A stretch of DNA of 64,000 nt from Deltaproteobacteria bacterium (GTDB lineage Bacteria; Myxococcota; Myxococcia; Myxococcales; SZAS-1), in the NCBI GenBank assembly GCA_018266075.1, contig JAFEBB010000019.1, positions 53,005 to 117,004 on the forward strand, given 5' to 3'. Numbering within the stretch: the first letter of the stretch is position 1; each line of letters opens with the position of its first letter. Both the position numbers and the translations under genes were made by a program. Shown piece after piece: positions 8,809-17,355 of the stretch. The notes below the pieces were generated by a model. That model saw only the letters and a list, made by a program, of their open reading frames with translations, was not told where the DNA came from and did no database searches.

Positions 8809-8847
8809 GATATGGCTTAACAATTGGCAATAACAATCTGCCATATC
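8809..8847. promoter_or_regulatory. 8-bp inverted repeat in an AT-rich patch of a 361-bp gap
   Basis: GATATGGC at 8809-8816 is matched by its exact reverse complement GCCATATC at 8840-8847, enclosing a 23-base A/T-rich loop. This is one of the few AT-rich spots in the window. It lies in the gap 8655-9015 between the HIT gene and the mgtC-like gene, both of which end facing this gap. The gap otherwise shows no convincing gene. The element may be an operator, a small-RNA promoter or the relic of one; no gene starts beside it. Confidence 0.35.
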
Positions 8848-9015
8848 AGCACAAATCTCAAACAGCCTCACGAGCACCCTCGGCAGCCTTGAGCGGGGCT
8901 CAATCCCGAATTCATCGACAGCGCCCGCTCGAAGCAAGGCCCGAGGAGATCGCCCCTCGCCCAGAGGCGGGTCGGAGCGTGCTTGGGATCCGAGTTGGCC
9001 CTCGCGCATCCCGGC

Positions 9016-9516
9016 TCAATGCTCGACCGGCGGGCCAATGTCCGGCCCATCTCCCTGCTGCCTCCGTCGCCGCAAGACATAGCGCCGCGTGAAGCGCTGC
9101 TCGACGGGCAGCGCCGAGAGCACGCCCAGCCCCATCACCGCACCCACCACGCCGACCGCCCACTGGCCCGCGCCCGCCGCGCCGCCCAGCGACGCCGCGA
9201 ACCACAGCGCCGCCGCCGAGGTGAGTCCGCGCACCTGTCGGCCCTGGCCTCGCAGAATCAGCCCCGCGCCCAGGAAGCCCACACCCGTGACCAGGCCCTG
9301 GGTGATCCGCGAGAGCGACGCCGCAGAGTCGCCGTCGTGGGACACCATGGTGGTGCCGAGCCAGGTGAACATCGCCGCGCCCATGGACACCAGCGCGAAG
9401 GTTCGCGGCCCAGCCGGCTTGCGGCGCATGGTTCGATTCAGGCCCAGCAACGCGCCGAGCACCATGGCGATCGCCAGGCGATCGAGCCCCTGGAGCACCT
9501 CATGGACCGGAACCAT
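9016..9516 (-). CDS. MgtC/SapB-family membrane protein
   Basis: This 166-aa membrane protein matches the hydrophobic N-terminal domain of MgtC, linked in pathogens to low-magnesium survival and F-type ATPase control. The conserved block is GALLGLNRTMRRKPAGPRTF (family form: G..xGlER..r.k.aGlRT), followed by hydrophobic segments with SRITQGLVTGVGFLGAGLIL, a typical MgtC stretch. It has four to five membrane segments and an Arg-rich tail (RRYVLRRRRQ) in place of the ACT-like C-terminal domain. It is the last gene of a run with the HNH and 2TM genes. Confidence 0.88.
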   Translation of the reverse strand: MVPVHEVLQGLDRLAIAMVLGALLGLNRTMRRKPAGPRTFALVSMGAAMFTWLGTTMVSHDGDSAASLSRITQGLVTGVGFLGAGLILRGQGRQVRGLTSAAALWFAASLGGAAGAGQWAVGVVGAVMGLGVLSALPVEQRFTRRYVLRRRRQQGDGPDIGPPVEH

Positions 9517-9557
9517 GGCTGGGCTCAACTTGCGCCGCGGCCCCGCGCGCGGCCCGG

Positions 9558-9917
9558 CTACTCGTCCGGCTCCCGCCAGCGCGCCAACCGCCGCGCCTGC
9601 AAGGTGGCGATCACCGCCTCGAGCGTGGGATCGCCGCGCCGCCGCGGGTCGAGCCGCACGCCCTTCTGGTGGTTGCAGCGCGCGCACGCCAGCGCCAGGT
9701 TGCGCGCCTCGTTCGTGCCCCCGTGCGTGCGCGGCAGGATGTGCTCGATGGTGGCGCGCGAGATGGGCTCGCCGTCGGCGCCAATGGTGAGGTGCGAATT
9801 GCAGTGGATGCACTTGCCCTGCCACACCGCGGCGCCGCGGACCTCGAGCTTCTCGAAGGTCCGGTCGGTGGCCACGATGCTCAAGATGGCCTTGCGCGTG
9901 GCGGTGCGAGAGCTCAA
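9558..9917 (-). CDS. HNH endonuclease-fold protein
   Basis: A 119-aa single-domain HNH protein. The zinc-binding pairs CIHC and CARC bracket the motif TIEHILPRTHGGTNEARNL, giving the His of the first H and the Asn-containing second half, then CNHQKG. These nick or cut DNA in restriction, mobile and housekeeping roles. The TTG start overlaps the TGA of the upstream gene (TTGA) and has GGGAG five bases upstream, so translation is coupled to the 2TM coiled-coil protein. Solitary host HNH genes of this kind are common and their targets are unknown. Confidence 0.85.
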   Translation of the reverse strand: MSSRTATRKAILSIVATDRTFEKLEVRGAAVWQGKCIHCNSHLTIGADGEPISRATIEHILPRTHGGTNEARNLALACARCNHQKGVRLDPRRRGDPTLEAVIATLQARRLARWREPDE

Positions 9918-11077
9918 CTGCGCTCCCGCTGGCGCGTCGGATCCGGATCCGCCGACGCCACCTCGCCGATGGGCGACACGTCGCCGCGGTTCACCGCCTC
10001 CATGGCCTCGGCCACCGCCTCCATCTCCTCGCCGAGCTGGGCCAGGCTCTGGCGCAGCGCCGCGCTCGCGGGATCGTGGCTCGCCGAATCGGCGCTCTTG
10101 AGGCGCAGGATCTGGGTGTAGAGGCTCTCCAGCGTGTAGGCGATGCGCGTGTGCTCCGCCTCGAAGCGCGCCGCGGCCGTGGTCAGCTCGCCGCGCTGGC
10201 GCACGTTCTGGTCCAGCGCCTCGAGCGCGCTCGTGAACCGCTGCTTGGTCACCTCGTCGCGCTCGGCGGCGATGCGCGAAGCGAGCTGCTCGCGTTCCTT
10301 GACCAGCCGCTCGGCGTCGGCGGGATCCACGAGCGCGCGCAGCTCGCGCTCGCGCAGGGTGAGGCTCCGACATGTCTCGCGCAGCGCCTCGATGGTCTTG
10401 TCGCTCTTGCCCACCAGCTCCTTCACCGACGCGGGCGCGGCCTTGAGCTCCGCGAGGATCTTGGCGCACACGCCATCCACGCGGGCGTCGCGCGGATCGC
10501 TCGCACTCGCGGGCGCGCGCTCGGGCTGCGGCGACGGCGCAGGGAGCGCGGTGTCCTTGCGCTGGCTGAGCTTGGCCTCGATCGACTTGGCGCCGTTCAA
10601 CCCGATGCCGAAGGCCGGGAAGATGAGCCACCACACGTCGTGCGCGTACATCACCGAGAGCGTGCCCATCACGCCTGCCACCGCGAGCGAGAAGATGCCG
10701 CCCACGATCGACGCGCTCTGCGCCGCGCGCTCCCGGTGCCGCGCCTCGCGCGCGAGCCGCTTGGCCTCGCGCTTCTCCCGATGCAGCCGTTGCTTGTATT
10801 CGGCGCGCGCCAGCTTGCGCTCGAGCTTGGCCTTCCAGCGCGCGTCGGCGTTCTCGCGAATGGAGCGGGCCATGCTCTCGCGCGCCTGCGCCCAGAGCGG
10901 CGCCGAGCCGTGCTTCGCCAGGTCAGACAGCCAGGGCTCGCCCGTGTGCTGGGCCATGGTCTCCAGGAGCTTGGCGTTGCGGCGCGCGGCGCGGTCGATG
11001 GCCTCCTGGGCCCGGCGCAGGCCGCGATCCAGGGTGTCGGCGAGGGCTTCCACGGCGGGGTCGCGGCGGTCGGACAC
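9914..11077 (-). CDS. 2TM protein with flanking coiled coils, function unknown
   Basis: A 387-aa protein. Residues about 65-120 are very basic (KLERKLARAEYKQRLHREKR). Two hydrophobic segments at about 122-162 form a membrane hairpin. A Pro/Ala linker and a long coiled coil (about 250-345) with many Glu/Arg/Gln heptads follow. The GTG start has GGAG five to six bases upstream. It overlaps the HNH gene, then mgtC follows after about 40 bases, so it heads the operon. The layout resembles envelope-tethered scaffold or toxic-anion-resistance (XpaC/TelA-like) proteins, but I could not confirm a family. Confidence 0.78.
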   Translation of the reverse strand: MSDRRDPAVEALADTLDRGLRRAQEAIDRAARRNAKLLETMAQHTGEPWLSDLAKHGSAPLWAQARESMARSIRENADARWKAKLERKLARAEYKQRLHREKREAKRLAREARHRERAAQSASIVGGIFSLAVAGVMGTLSVMYAHDVWWLIFPAFGIGLNGAKSIEAKLSQRKDTALPAPSPQPERAPASASDPRDARVDGVCAKILAELKAAPASVKELVGKSDKTIEALRETCRSLTLRERELRALVDPADAERLVKEREQLASRIAAERDEVTKQRFTSALEALDQNVRQRGELTTAAARFEAEHTRIAYTLESLYTQILRLKSADSASHDPASAALRQSLAQLGEEMEAVAEAMEAVNRGDVSPIGEVASADPDPTRQRERS

Positions 11078-11140
11078 GGCGGCTCCAGTGCCTCGGCGCC
11101 AAGATAGCGCCCTGCCCGCCGTGTCGCACTGCGCCAGAAA

Positions 11141-11192
11141 GATCCGAATCGGATCCGGTTCCACTAGACATATCTCGACCAGATCCGGGATC
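11141..11192. promoter_or_regulatory. Two GATCC-type palindromes between divergent genes
   Basis: GATCCGAATCGGATC (11141-11155) and GATCCGGGATC (11182-11192) are both perfect palindromes around a central base and share the half-site GATCCG or GATCC. They sit in the 124-bp divergent gap between the 2TM gene (start 11077) and the TPR gene (start 11202). The second ends nine bases before the TPR start codon. Spacing and symmetry suggest dimer operator sites; the regulator is unknown. Confidence 0.45.
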
Positions 11193-11619
11193 CTGGGACG
11201 GATGAATCGCCTCGAAGACGAGATCCGAGCCTGCGAGCAGGCGCTCCAACGCAACCCGCGCGACGCGGACGCGCTCCTGCGCCTCTCCGGCCTGCTCGTG
11301 AAGAAGGGCGATCGCGACGCGGCTGCGGGCTGTCTCTGGCGCGCCGCGCACCTCTGCGACGAGGGCGGCGTGGCGGCGGAAGCCGTCGGGCTCTTGAAGC
11401 AGGCGCTGCGGCTCAACCCCCGCCGCCTCGACATCCTCGACGATCTCGCCAAGCACCACGCCGAAGCCGGCGAGCGCATCGAAGCGCTGCGGTGCCTGGA
11501 GAAGCTGCTCGAGGCGCGCGCGTTCGGTCACGACGCTGCTGCGACCGTGGACGTGCTCGGCCGCATCCGCAAGCTCGAGCCGATGTGGCGGCCCAAGCAG
11601 GTCGTCTAGATATGTCTAG
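11164..11619. repeat. 12-bp inverted repeat bracketing the TPR gene
   Basis: CTAGACATATCT at 11164-11175 and its exact reverse complement AGATATGTCTAG at 11608-11619 flank the TPR gene. The right copy overlaps the TAG stop of the TPR gene (11607-11609) and contains the TAG of amt (11616-11618, opposite strand). It is itself part of TCTAGATATGTCTAGA. It could be a mobile-element footprint or a site pair bound by one protein. Confidence 0.5.
11202..11609 (+). CDS. Small TPR-repeat protein
   Basis: A 135-aa all-helical protein with about three tetratricopeptide-like repeats: the first around EQALQRNPRDADALLRLSGL, the second LLKQALRLNPRRLDILDDLA, and the third starting AEAGERIEALRCLEKLLE. The NPRD and NPRR turns after aligned Ala/Leu positions are typical TPR features. 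Such proteins act as protein-binding adaptors. It has no signal peptide. Palindromes upstream and a 12-bp inverted repeat on both sides isolate it from its neighbours, and it converges with amt six bases apart. Confidence 0.8.
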   Translation: MNRLEDEIRACEQALQRNPRDADALLRLSGLLVKKGDRDAAAGCLWRAAHLCDEGGVAAEAVGLLKQALRLNPRRLDILDDLAKHHAEAGERIEALRCLEKLLEARAFGHDAAATVDVLGRIRKLEPMWRPKQVV

Positions 11620-12908
11620 AGGGCGTAGCCCGACTCGCCGTGCTCGGACTCGTCGAGGCCCACCTGCTCCGCCTCGGCGGTCACCCGCAGGCCCACCGCG
11701 AGATCCGTGATCTTCAAGAGCACGAAGGTCATCACCGCGCTGAAGACGCCGACTGCGGCGACCGCGATGAGCTGGTTCACGAACTGCATCGGGTTGCCGT
11801 GAAGCAGGCCGTCGGCGCCGCCCGGGTTGAGCAGCTTGTTCGCGAAGACGCCGGTGAGCAGCGCGCCCAGGAGACCGCCGACACCGTGCACGCCGAACGC
11901 GTCGAGCGAGTCGTCATAGTGCAGCTTCTCCTTCACCTGCACGGCCAGGTAGCAGACCACCGCGCTCGCCAGGCCGATCGCGATCGACGCGCCCGGGCCC
12001 ACGAAGCCGCACGCGGGCGTGATGGCCACGAGTCCAGCGACGAGCCCCGACACGAAGCCGAGCATCGTGGGCTTGCCGCGGTGGATCCACTCGACGGCCA
12101 CCCAGCCCGCAGCGGCCGTCGCCGCGGCCACGTGCGTGGTCACGAACGCGAGCGCGGCCACGCCGTTCGCCGAGAGCGCGCTGCCCGCGTTGAAGCCGAA
12201 CCAGCCGAACCACAACAAGCCGCCGCCGGTGATGGTCATCGTCAGGTTGTGCGGCGGGTGCTTCTGCTTGGGGTAGCCCGCGCGCTTTCCGACGACCAGC
12301 GCGCAAATGAGCGCCGAGATGCCCGCGGTGAGGTGCACCACCGTGCCGCCCGCGAAGTCGAGCACGCCGCGCTTCGCGAGCCAGCCGCCGTCGGCCCAGG
12401 CCCAGTGCGCCACCGGGTCGTAGACGAGCGTCGTCCAGAGCAGCGTGAAGATGAGGTACGCGGAGAACTTGAAGCGCTCCACGAACGCGCCTGCAATCAG
12501 CGCCGGGGTGATGATCGCGAACTTCATCTGGAACGCCATGAACGCGAGGTGCGGAATCGTCCCCTTCGGGTCGCCGGTGACACCGTTGAGGAACGCGTAC
12601 TCCAGCCCGCCAATCAGCCCCGCGTGGTCCGCGCCAAACGCGAGCGAGTAGCCAATCACCACCCACTGCAGGCTGATGAGCGCCAGCGCGAAGTGCACGA
12701 ACATGAAGGTCGAGAGCACGTTCTTCTTGCGCACCATGCCGCCGTAGAAGAGCGCCAGGCCCGGCGTCATCAGCAGCACGAACGCGGCCGAGACCAGCAT
12801 CCACGCGGTGTCGCCAGAATCGATCGCGGGCTTGGCACCGTCCGCCCACGCGCTCGCCGGCAGCAAAAGCGCCAACGCTCCGAGCCCCAGCTTCGCTGCA
12901 CGCCGCAT
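11616..12908 (-). CDS. amt: Ammonium transporter
   Basis: A 430-aa Amt/Rh-family channel with a cleavable leader (MRRAAKLGLGALALLLPASAWA) and eleven hydrophobic segments. Family blocks are AFVLLMTPGLALFYGGMVRKKN, DFAGGTVVHLTAGISAL (pore His) and the late DAFGVHGVGGLLGALLTG (second pore His). The start at 12908 has GAGGTG upstream; a nine-residue extension lacks support. No glnK/PII gene is adjacent, unlike the usual glnK-amt pair. The C-terminal cytoplasmic tail is short (GLDESEHGESGYAL). Confidence 0.96.
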   Translation of the reverse strand: MRRAAKLGLGALALLLPASAWADGAKPAIDSGDTAWMLVSAAFVLLMTPGLALFYGGMVRKKNVLSTFMFVHFALALISLQWVVIGYSLAFGADHAGLIGGLEYAFLNGVTGDPKGTIPHLAFMAFQMKFAIITPALIAGAFVERFKFSAYLIFTLLWTTLVYDPVAHWAWADGGWLAKRGVLDFAGGTVVHLTAGISALICALVVGKRAGYPKQKHPPHNLTMTITGGGLLWFGWFGFNAGSALSANGVAALAFVTTHVAAATAAAGWVAVEWIHRGKPTMLGFVSGLVAGLVAITPACGFVGPGASIAIGLASAVVCYLAVQVKEKLHYDDSLDAFGVHGVGGLLGALLTGVFANKLLNPGGADGLLHGNPMQFVNQLIAVAAVGVFSAVMTFVLLKITDLAVGLRVTAEAEQVGLDESEHGESGYAL

Positions 12909-13068
12909 GAACACCTCGCGAGCGCAGTTGAGCAAATTTGACGCACTGTGCCAAGAGCGAAGGTGGAGTCGCCGAGCGAGCGGGCGGCGTCATGCGGGCG
13001 TGGTCACCGCGTCGGTTCGGTGTTAGGTCGCACGCATCGAGAGCGCGTTCACATCGAGGTTTTGAGCG

Positions 13069-15330
13069 ATGGCCGAGCCCCGCAGCAACTTCCTCACCGA
13101 CATCATCGACGCCGACCTGGCGGCCGGCCGAGCGGTGAAGATCGTCACCCGATTCCCGCCCGAGCCGAACGGGTTCCTACACATCGGGCACAGCAAGTCG
13201 ATCATCCTCAACTTCGGGCTCGGCGTTCAGTACCAGGGCCGCACCCACCTGCGCTTCGACGACACCAACCCGGTGACGGAGGAGACGCTCTACGTCGACA
13301 ACATCCAGAACGACGTGAAGTGGCTCGGCTACGAGTGGGGCACGCACCTCTACTACGCGAGCGACTTCTTCCCGCAGATGTACGAGTGCGCGCTCTGGCT
13401 CATTGACCAGGGCCTGGCGTACGTGGACACGCAGAGCCAGGACGCGATCCGCGAGCAGCGCGGCGACTTCGGCACGCCGGGCAAGAACAGCCCCTTCCGC
13501 GACCGCTCGCCCAAGGAGAACCGCGTGCTCTTCGAGCAGATGAAGGCCGGTACGTTCAAAGACGGCGCAGCGGTGCTGCGCGCCAAGATCGACATGGCAC
13601 ATCCGAACGTGCTCATGCGCGATCCTCTGCTCTATCGAATTCGCCACGCGCACCACCACCGCACCGGCGACACCTGGTGCATCTACCCGATGTACGACTA
13701 CGCGCACCCGCTCGAGGACGCGTTCGAGGGCGTGACGCACTCGATTTGTACTTTGGAATTCGAGAGCAACCGGCCGCTCTACGACTGGGTGCTCGACAAG
13801 CTCGACGCGCTCAAGAAGTGGAGCCCGCGGCCGCACCAGTACGAGTTCGCGCGGCTCGCGCTCGGCTACACGGTGATGAGCAAGCGCAAGCTCCTGCAGT
13901 TGGTGCAGGAGAAGCGCGTGTCCGGCTGGGACGATCCGCGCATGCCGACCATCGCGGGCATGCGGCGCCGCGGCGTCTCGGCCGAGGCGCTCAAGGCGTT
14001 CGCCGAGCTCGTGGGCGTGGCGAAGAACAACAGCCTTGTCGATATTGGTAAGTTTGAATTTGCGATCCGCGGCGATCTCGAGAGCCGGTCGCCGCGCGCG
14101 TTCGGCGTGATCGATCCGCTCAAGGTCACGCTGACGAATTGGTCCGCCGGCAAGACCGAAGAGCTCGACGTGCCCTGGTGGCCGGGCGAGCCCGCGAAGG
14201 GCAGCCGCAAGGTGCCCTTCACCGGCGAGCTCTTCATCGACCGCGAGGACTTCGCGCTCGAGCCGCCGAAGGATTGGAAGCGGCTGGCGGTGGGCGCCGA
14301 GGTTCGCTTGCTGCATGCGTACGCGATCGTCTGCGACGAGGCCGTGAAGGACGCGAGTGGCAAGGTCGTGGAGCTCAGGTGCCACACCACCGCGACCCCC
14401 GGCGACGGCAAGAAGACCGCGGGCAACATCCACTGGGTGAGCGCGAGCGCGCCGAAAGCGGAAGTGCGGCTCTACGATCGCCTCTTCAAGGTCGAGCTGC
14501 CCGACGCGGAGAAGAACTTCCTCGACGCGCTCAACCCGGATTCGCTCACCGTCACGCGCGAGGCCCGCGTGGAGCCCGCGCTGCTCAACGCCAAGCCCGG
14601 CGAGCGCTTCCAGTTCATGCGCATGGGCTACTTCATCGCCGACACGGTCGACTCGAAGCCCGGCGCGCCGATCTTCAATCGCACCATCACGCTCAAGGAC
14701 ACCTGGGCGAAGCCGGTGGAGAAGGCCGAGCGCAAGAAGGACGCGCCGACCGGCGCGCCGAAGAAGAGCCGCGCGGACGTGCGCGCGGAGCTGCACGCGG
14801 CGAATCCGACCATCGCGGCGGAGTTCGCGCGGCTGCAGAAGCTCGGGCTCGGCGACGACGAGGCCGACACGCTCGCGACCGAGCCCGCGTTCGCCAAGCT
14901 CTTCGATGCCGCGCGCGCGAATGCGAACGCGAAGTCCGTCGCGAAGTGGGTCGTGAACGATCTGCTTGGCGCGGGAAAGCCGGCCGATGCGCTGCCGTTC
15001 GACGGCGCGACGTTCGGCAAGTTCGTGGCGCTCGTCGATGCGGGCAAGCTCACGCCCGCGGCGGGCAAGACGCTGCTCGGCAAGCTCGTCGAGAAGGGCG
15101 GCGATCCCGAGGCGCTGATGAAGCAGCTCGGGCTCGAGAAAGTGTCCGACTCGGGCGCGCTCGACGCAGCGGTGCAGAAGGTGCTCGCGGCGCAGTCGGC
15201 CGAGGTCGCGCGCTACCGCGCGGGCGAGAAGAAGCTGCTCGGCGTCTTCATCGGCGCGGTGATGAAGGAGACCGGCGGCGCCGCTGATGCAGCTGCTGTC
15301 CGCAAGGCGCTCACCGAGAAGCTCGGCTAG
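13069..15330 (+). CDS. glnS: Glutamine-tRNA ligase with YqeY/GatB-type C-terminal tail
   Basis: A 753-aa class I aminoacyl-tRNA synthetase charging tRNA-Gln with glutamine. The Rossmann core carries PPEPNGFLHIGHSKS (HIGH at 38-41) and the KMSKS equivalent VMSKRK (MSKRK begins at 270). The beta-barrel anticodon-binding domains follow. Residues about 565-753 form an extra domain ending GVFIGAVMKETGGAADAAAV, matching the YqeY / GatB tail family that helps bind tRNA. Bacterial GlnRS is usually about 550 aa; the same fusion is known from Deinococcus. Its TAG overlaps the stop of the convergent methyltransferase gene. Confidence 0.95.
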   Translation: MAEPRSNFLTDIIDADLAAGRAVKIVTRFPPEPNGFLHIGHSKSIILNFGLGVQYQGRTHLRFDDTNPVTEETLYVDNIQNDVKWLGYEWGTHLYYASDFFPQMYECALWLIDQGLAYVDTQSQDAIREQRGDFGTPGKNSPFRDRSPKENRVLFEQMKAGTFKDGAAVLRAKIDMAHPNVLMRDPLLYRIRHAHHHRTGDTWCIYPMYDYAHPLEDAFEGVTHSICTLEFESNRPLYDWVLDKLDALKKWSPRPHQYEFARLALGYTVMSKRKLLQLVQEKRVSGWDDPRMPTIAGMRRRGVSAEALKAFAELVGVAKNNSLVDIGKFEFAIRGDLESRSPRAFGVIDPLKVTLTNWSAGKTEELDVPWWPGEPAKGSRKVPFTGELFIDREDFALEPPKDWKRLAVGAEVRLLHAYAIVCDEAVKDASGKVVELRCHTTATPGDGKKTAGNIHWVSASAPKAEVRLYDRLFKVELPDAEKNFLDALNPDSLTVTREARVEPALLNAKPGERFQFMRMGYFIADTVDSKPGAPIFNRTITLKDTWAKPVEKAERKKDAPTGAPKKSRADVRAELHAANPTIAAEFARLQKLGLGDDEADTLATEPAFAKLFDAARANANAKSVAKWVVNDLLGAGKPADALPFDGATFGKFVALVDAGKLTPAAGKTLLGKLVEKGGDPEALMKQLGLEKVSDSGALDAAVQKVLAAQSAEVARYRAGEKKLLGVFIGAVMKETGGAADAAAVRKALTEKLG

Positions 15331-16379
15331 AGCGCTCCCACCACGAGCGTGCAGGGAATGCCGCCGTTGTCGAGCGCGTGCGTCGCCGACCAGCGAACGT
15401 CGAGCGACGCGAGCGCCTTCGCGTCTGCGGCGAAGAGCGCGACGCGCCAACCGGGCACGCTCTGTCGAAGCGCGGCCACGAGATCGCGATAGAGCTTCTC
15501 GAGCTCGGTATCACGGCCCACGCGCTTGCCGTACGGCAGATTCGCGACGACGAGCCCCGGCCCTCCGAGCCCACTTCGCGGCTTGGTAGCGTCGTGGCGC
15601 TCGAGCTTGAGCTTGCCCTCGAGCCCCGCGCGCCGCGCGTTTCGACGCGCCACACCGAGCGCACCGGCGTTGATGTCCGTGCCCACGATCGGCGCTGGCA
15701 TTGTCGACGCGATTCGCGACTGGGCCTCGGCCTTCTCGCGCGTCCACGCCGCGGCGTCGTGGCTCGGCCAACGCTCGAACGCGAACGTGCGATCCAATCC
15801 CGGCGCGCGCTGCAGCGCCATCCACGCGGCTTCAATCAGCAGCGTCCCCGAGCCGCACATCGGATCCCAAAGCGGCTCGGATGAATTGTAACCAGATAGT
15901 TTCAACACTCCGGCCGCGAGCGACTCGCGCAAGGGCGCGTGAGAGGTCTCTTGCCGATAGCCGCGTCGATGCAGCAGCTCGCCGCTCGTGTCGATGGAGA
16001 CGGTGATCTCGTCGCCTTCGCCACGCACGCGCAAGGTCGCGCCGCCTTCGCGAATCGGCCACTTTTTCGGAATCGCTTCGCGCAGCGCGCGCGCCGGGAA
16101 CTTCTGCGAGCGGCTGTGGACATCGAGCTCCACGCCTTCGCCGCGCGGCACGAACGGATCCAGCGTGATCCGCTTCAGCTCATCCAACTTTCGAATCCGC
16201 GCCAGCTCGAGCATCACCCGGCTGGCGGTGCGCAGCTCCAGATTCGCGCGTCGATACAGGCCCGCGTCGCCGCGCAGCTCCACGCCGCCAGGAACGCGTG
16301 TCGTCTGCCCGAACGCGCGCGCCTCGACCTCGAGCGCAGGCTCGAGCCCAGGCGTGCACGAGACGAAGAGCTGCTCCAG
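15327..16379 (-). CDS. RlmL/THUMP-type RNA methyltransferase, start codon unclear
   Basis: A SAM-dependent N2-guanine or related rRNA/tRNA methylase of the RlmL class. It has an N-terminal ferredoxin-like/THUMP region, then the Rossmann core with DPMCGSGTLLIEAA (SAM loop), VGTDIN and the catalytic NLPYG. The first conventional start is GTG at 16283. However, the 32 codons before it encode a good family N-terminus (EQLFVSCTPGLEPALEVEARAFG, the usual F.tCp.GLE..L..EL..lG). That reading has only a CTG at 16379, two codons after the in-frame TAG of the upstream lipoprotein gene. I extend to 16379; a CTG start is an inference. Confidence 0.82.
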   Translation of the reverse strand: MEQLFVSCTPGLEPALEVEARAFGQTTRVPGGVELRGDAGLYRRANLELRTASRVMLELARIRKLDELKRITLDPFVPRGEGVELDVHSRSQKFPARALREAIPKKWPIREGGATLRVRGEGDEITVSIDTSGELLHRRGYRQETSHAPLRESLAAGVLKLSGYNSSEPLWDPMCGSGTLLIEAAWMALQRAPGLDRTFAFERWPSHDAAAWTREKAEAQSRIASTMPAPIVGTDINAGALGVARRNARRAGLEGKLKLERHDATKPRSGLGGPGLVVANLPYGKRVGRDTELEKLYRDLVAALRQSVPGWRVALFAADAKALASLDVRWSATHALDNGGIPCTLVVGAL

Positions 16380-16385
16380 GACGAC

Positions 16386-17294
16386 CTACTGCTGCACGAC
16401 CCAGGTCGGGTCGCACGCGAAGTCGTTGCAGGCGTTGGTGGTCGCGCGCCAGGAGCTGAGCGTGTAGCCGTCGGCGCAGGCGGGGATCATCTGGCTGCAC
16501 ATGCCCGGCGTGGCGCAGCCGGTGTTGGTGACGCAGCGGTTCGCGTCGCGCTCGAAGATCTGCACCTTGCCGTTGGCGCAGCTCACCACGTGGTGCGAGC
16601 AGGGGCCCATGCCCTCGGGGAGGTGCAGAAAGACCTGCGAGGCGTCGAGCACCGACTGCGTGCCGCCGGGGAGCTGCTCGCCCGAGACCACGCTGCCCGC
16701 GACGATCGCGCCGGCGTTCATCACCCGGTTGGTGAGCCAGGTCTGGTCCACGAACGCCGCCGAGGCGCTGGCCACGGAGAGGTCGCTGAAGGCCTTGGGC
16801 TTCGCCGTCGAGTTGATCTTGGTGAGGTTGTTGCTCTTGCACGGCGCCTGGATGCAGCGCGTGCCGTTGTCGGCGACGGTGGCGAACACGTCGCCGCTGG
16901 CGGGCGCGCGGCCGGGCATGCCGCGATAGGCGTCGAGGACCACGAAGCTCTTGGTTCCGGTGGTGCGATCCTGGCGGGTGAGCGTGCCGAACAGGAGCAG
17001 CTCGCCGTCGGCGGCGCTGGTGGCGTTCGAGACGTCCGTATCGGAGAGGCCCGACTGGCCCCAGTCGAGGGCGGCCACGTAGATCTGCGCGACGCTGCGG
17101 TTCGGCTGCACCAGGAAGTAGCCGCCGCAGATGGGCGAGGCGCACTTGCGCTGGTCCTTCACGAGCGTCACGTAGCCGGGCGTGGTGGTGGAGAGCGCGT
17201 CGCCGTCGCTGCTGACGTCGCCGCCATCGCTCACGCTGCCCATGCCGCAGCCCGCGATCCCCAGCAGCAGCACCGACCAGAACAGCTTCTTCAT
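16386..17294 (-). CDS. DUF6748-like lipoprotein
   Basis: A 302-aa lipoprotein with leader MKKLFWSVLLLGIAGC (lipobox IAGC, Cys16) and AGGGGG upstream of the ATG. The segment YVTLVKDQRKCASPICGGYFLV resembles the DUF6748 family seen in myxobacterial surface lipoproteins (recognised from memory, moderate certainty). The C-terminal part has three Cys pairs ending DGYTLSSWRATTNACNDFACDP, an EGF-like or small-knot pattern. It lies directly upstream of the methyltransferase gene in the same frame. Confidence 0.82.
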   Translation of the reverse strand: MKKLFWSVLLLGIAGCGMGSVSDGGDVSSDGDALSTTTPGYVTLVKDQRKCASPICGGYFLVQPNRSVAQIYVAALDWGQSGLSDTDVSNATSAADGELLLFGTLTRQDRTTGTKSFVVLDAYRGMPGRAPASGDVFATVADNGTRCIQAPCKSNNLTKINSTAKPKAFSDLSVASASAAFVDQTWLTNRVMNAGAIVAGSVVSGEQLPGGTQSVLDASQVFLHLPEGMGPCSHHVVSCANGKVQIFERDANRCVTNTGCATPGMCSQMIPACADGYTLSSWRATTNACNDFACDPTWVVQQ

Positions 17295-17355
17295 GGCTCG
17301 CCCCCTGCGCGAATCGCGCGGACGGCGGCCATGTACCAAAATGTAGGTCTTGGGT

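Noticed and set aside
12915..12960. TGGCAC upstream of amt as a sigma-54 promoter
   Set aside because: The nearest TTTGC is 11 bases away instead of the required spacing, so the element does not fit.
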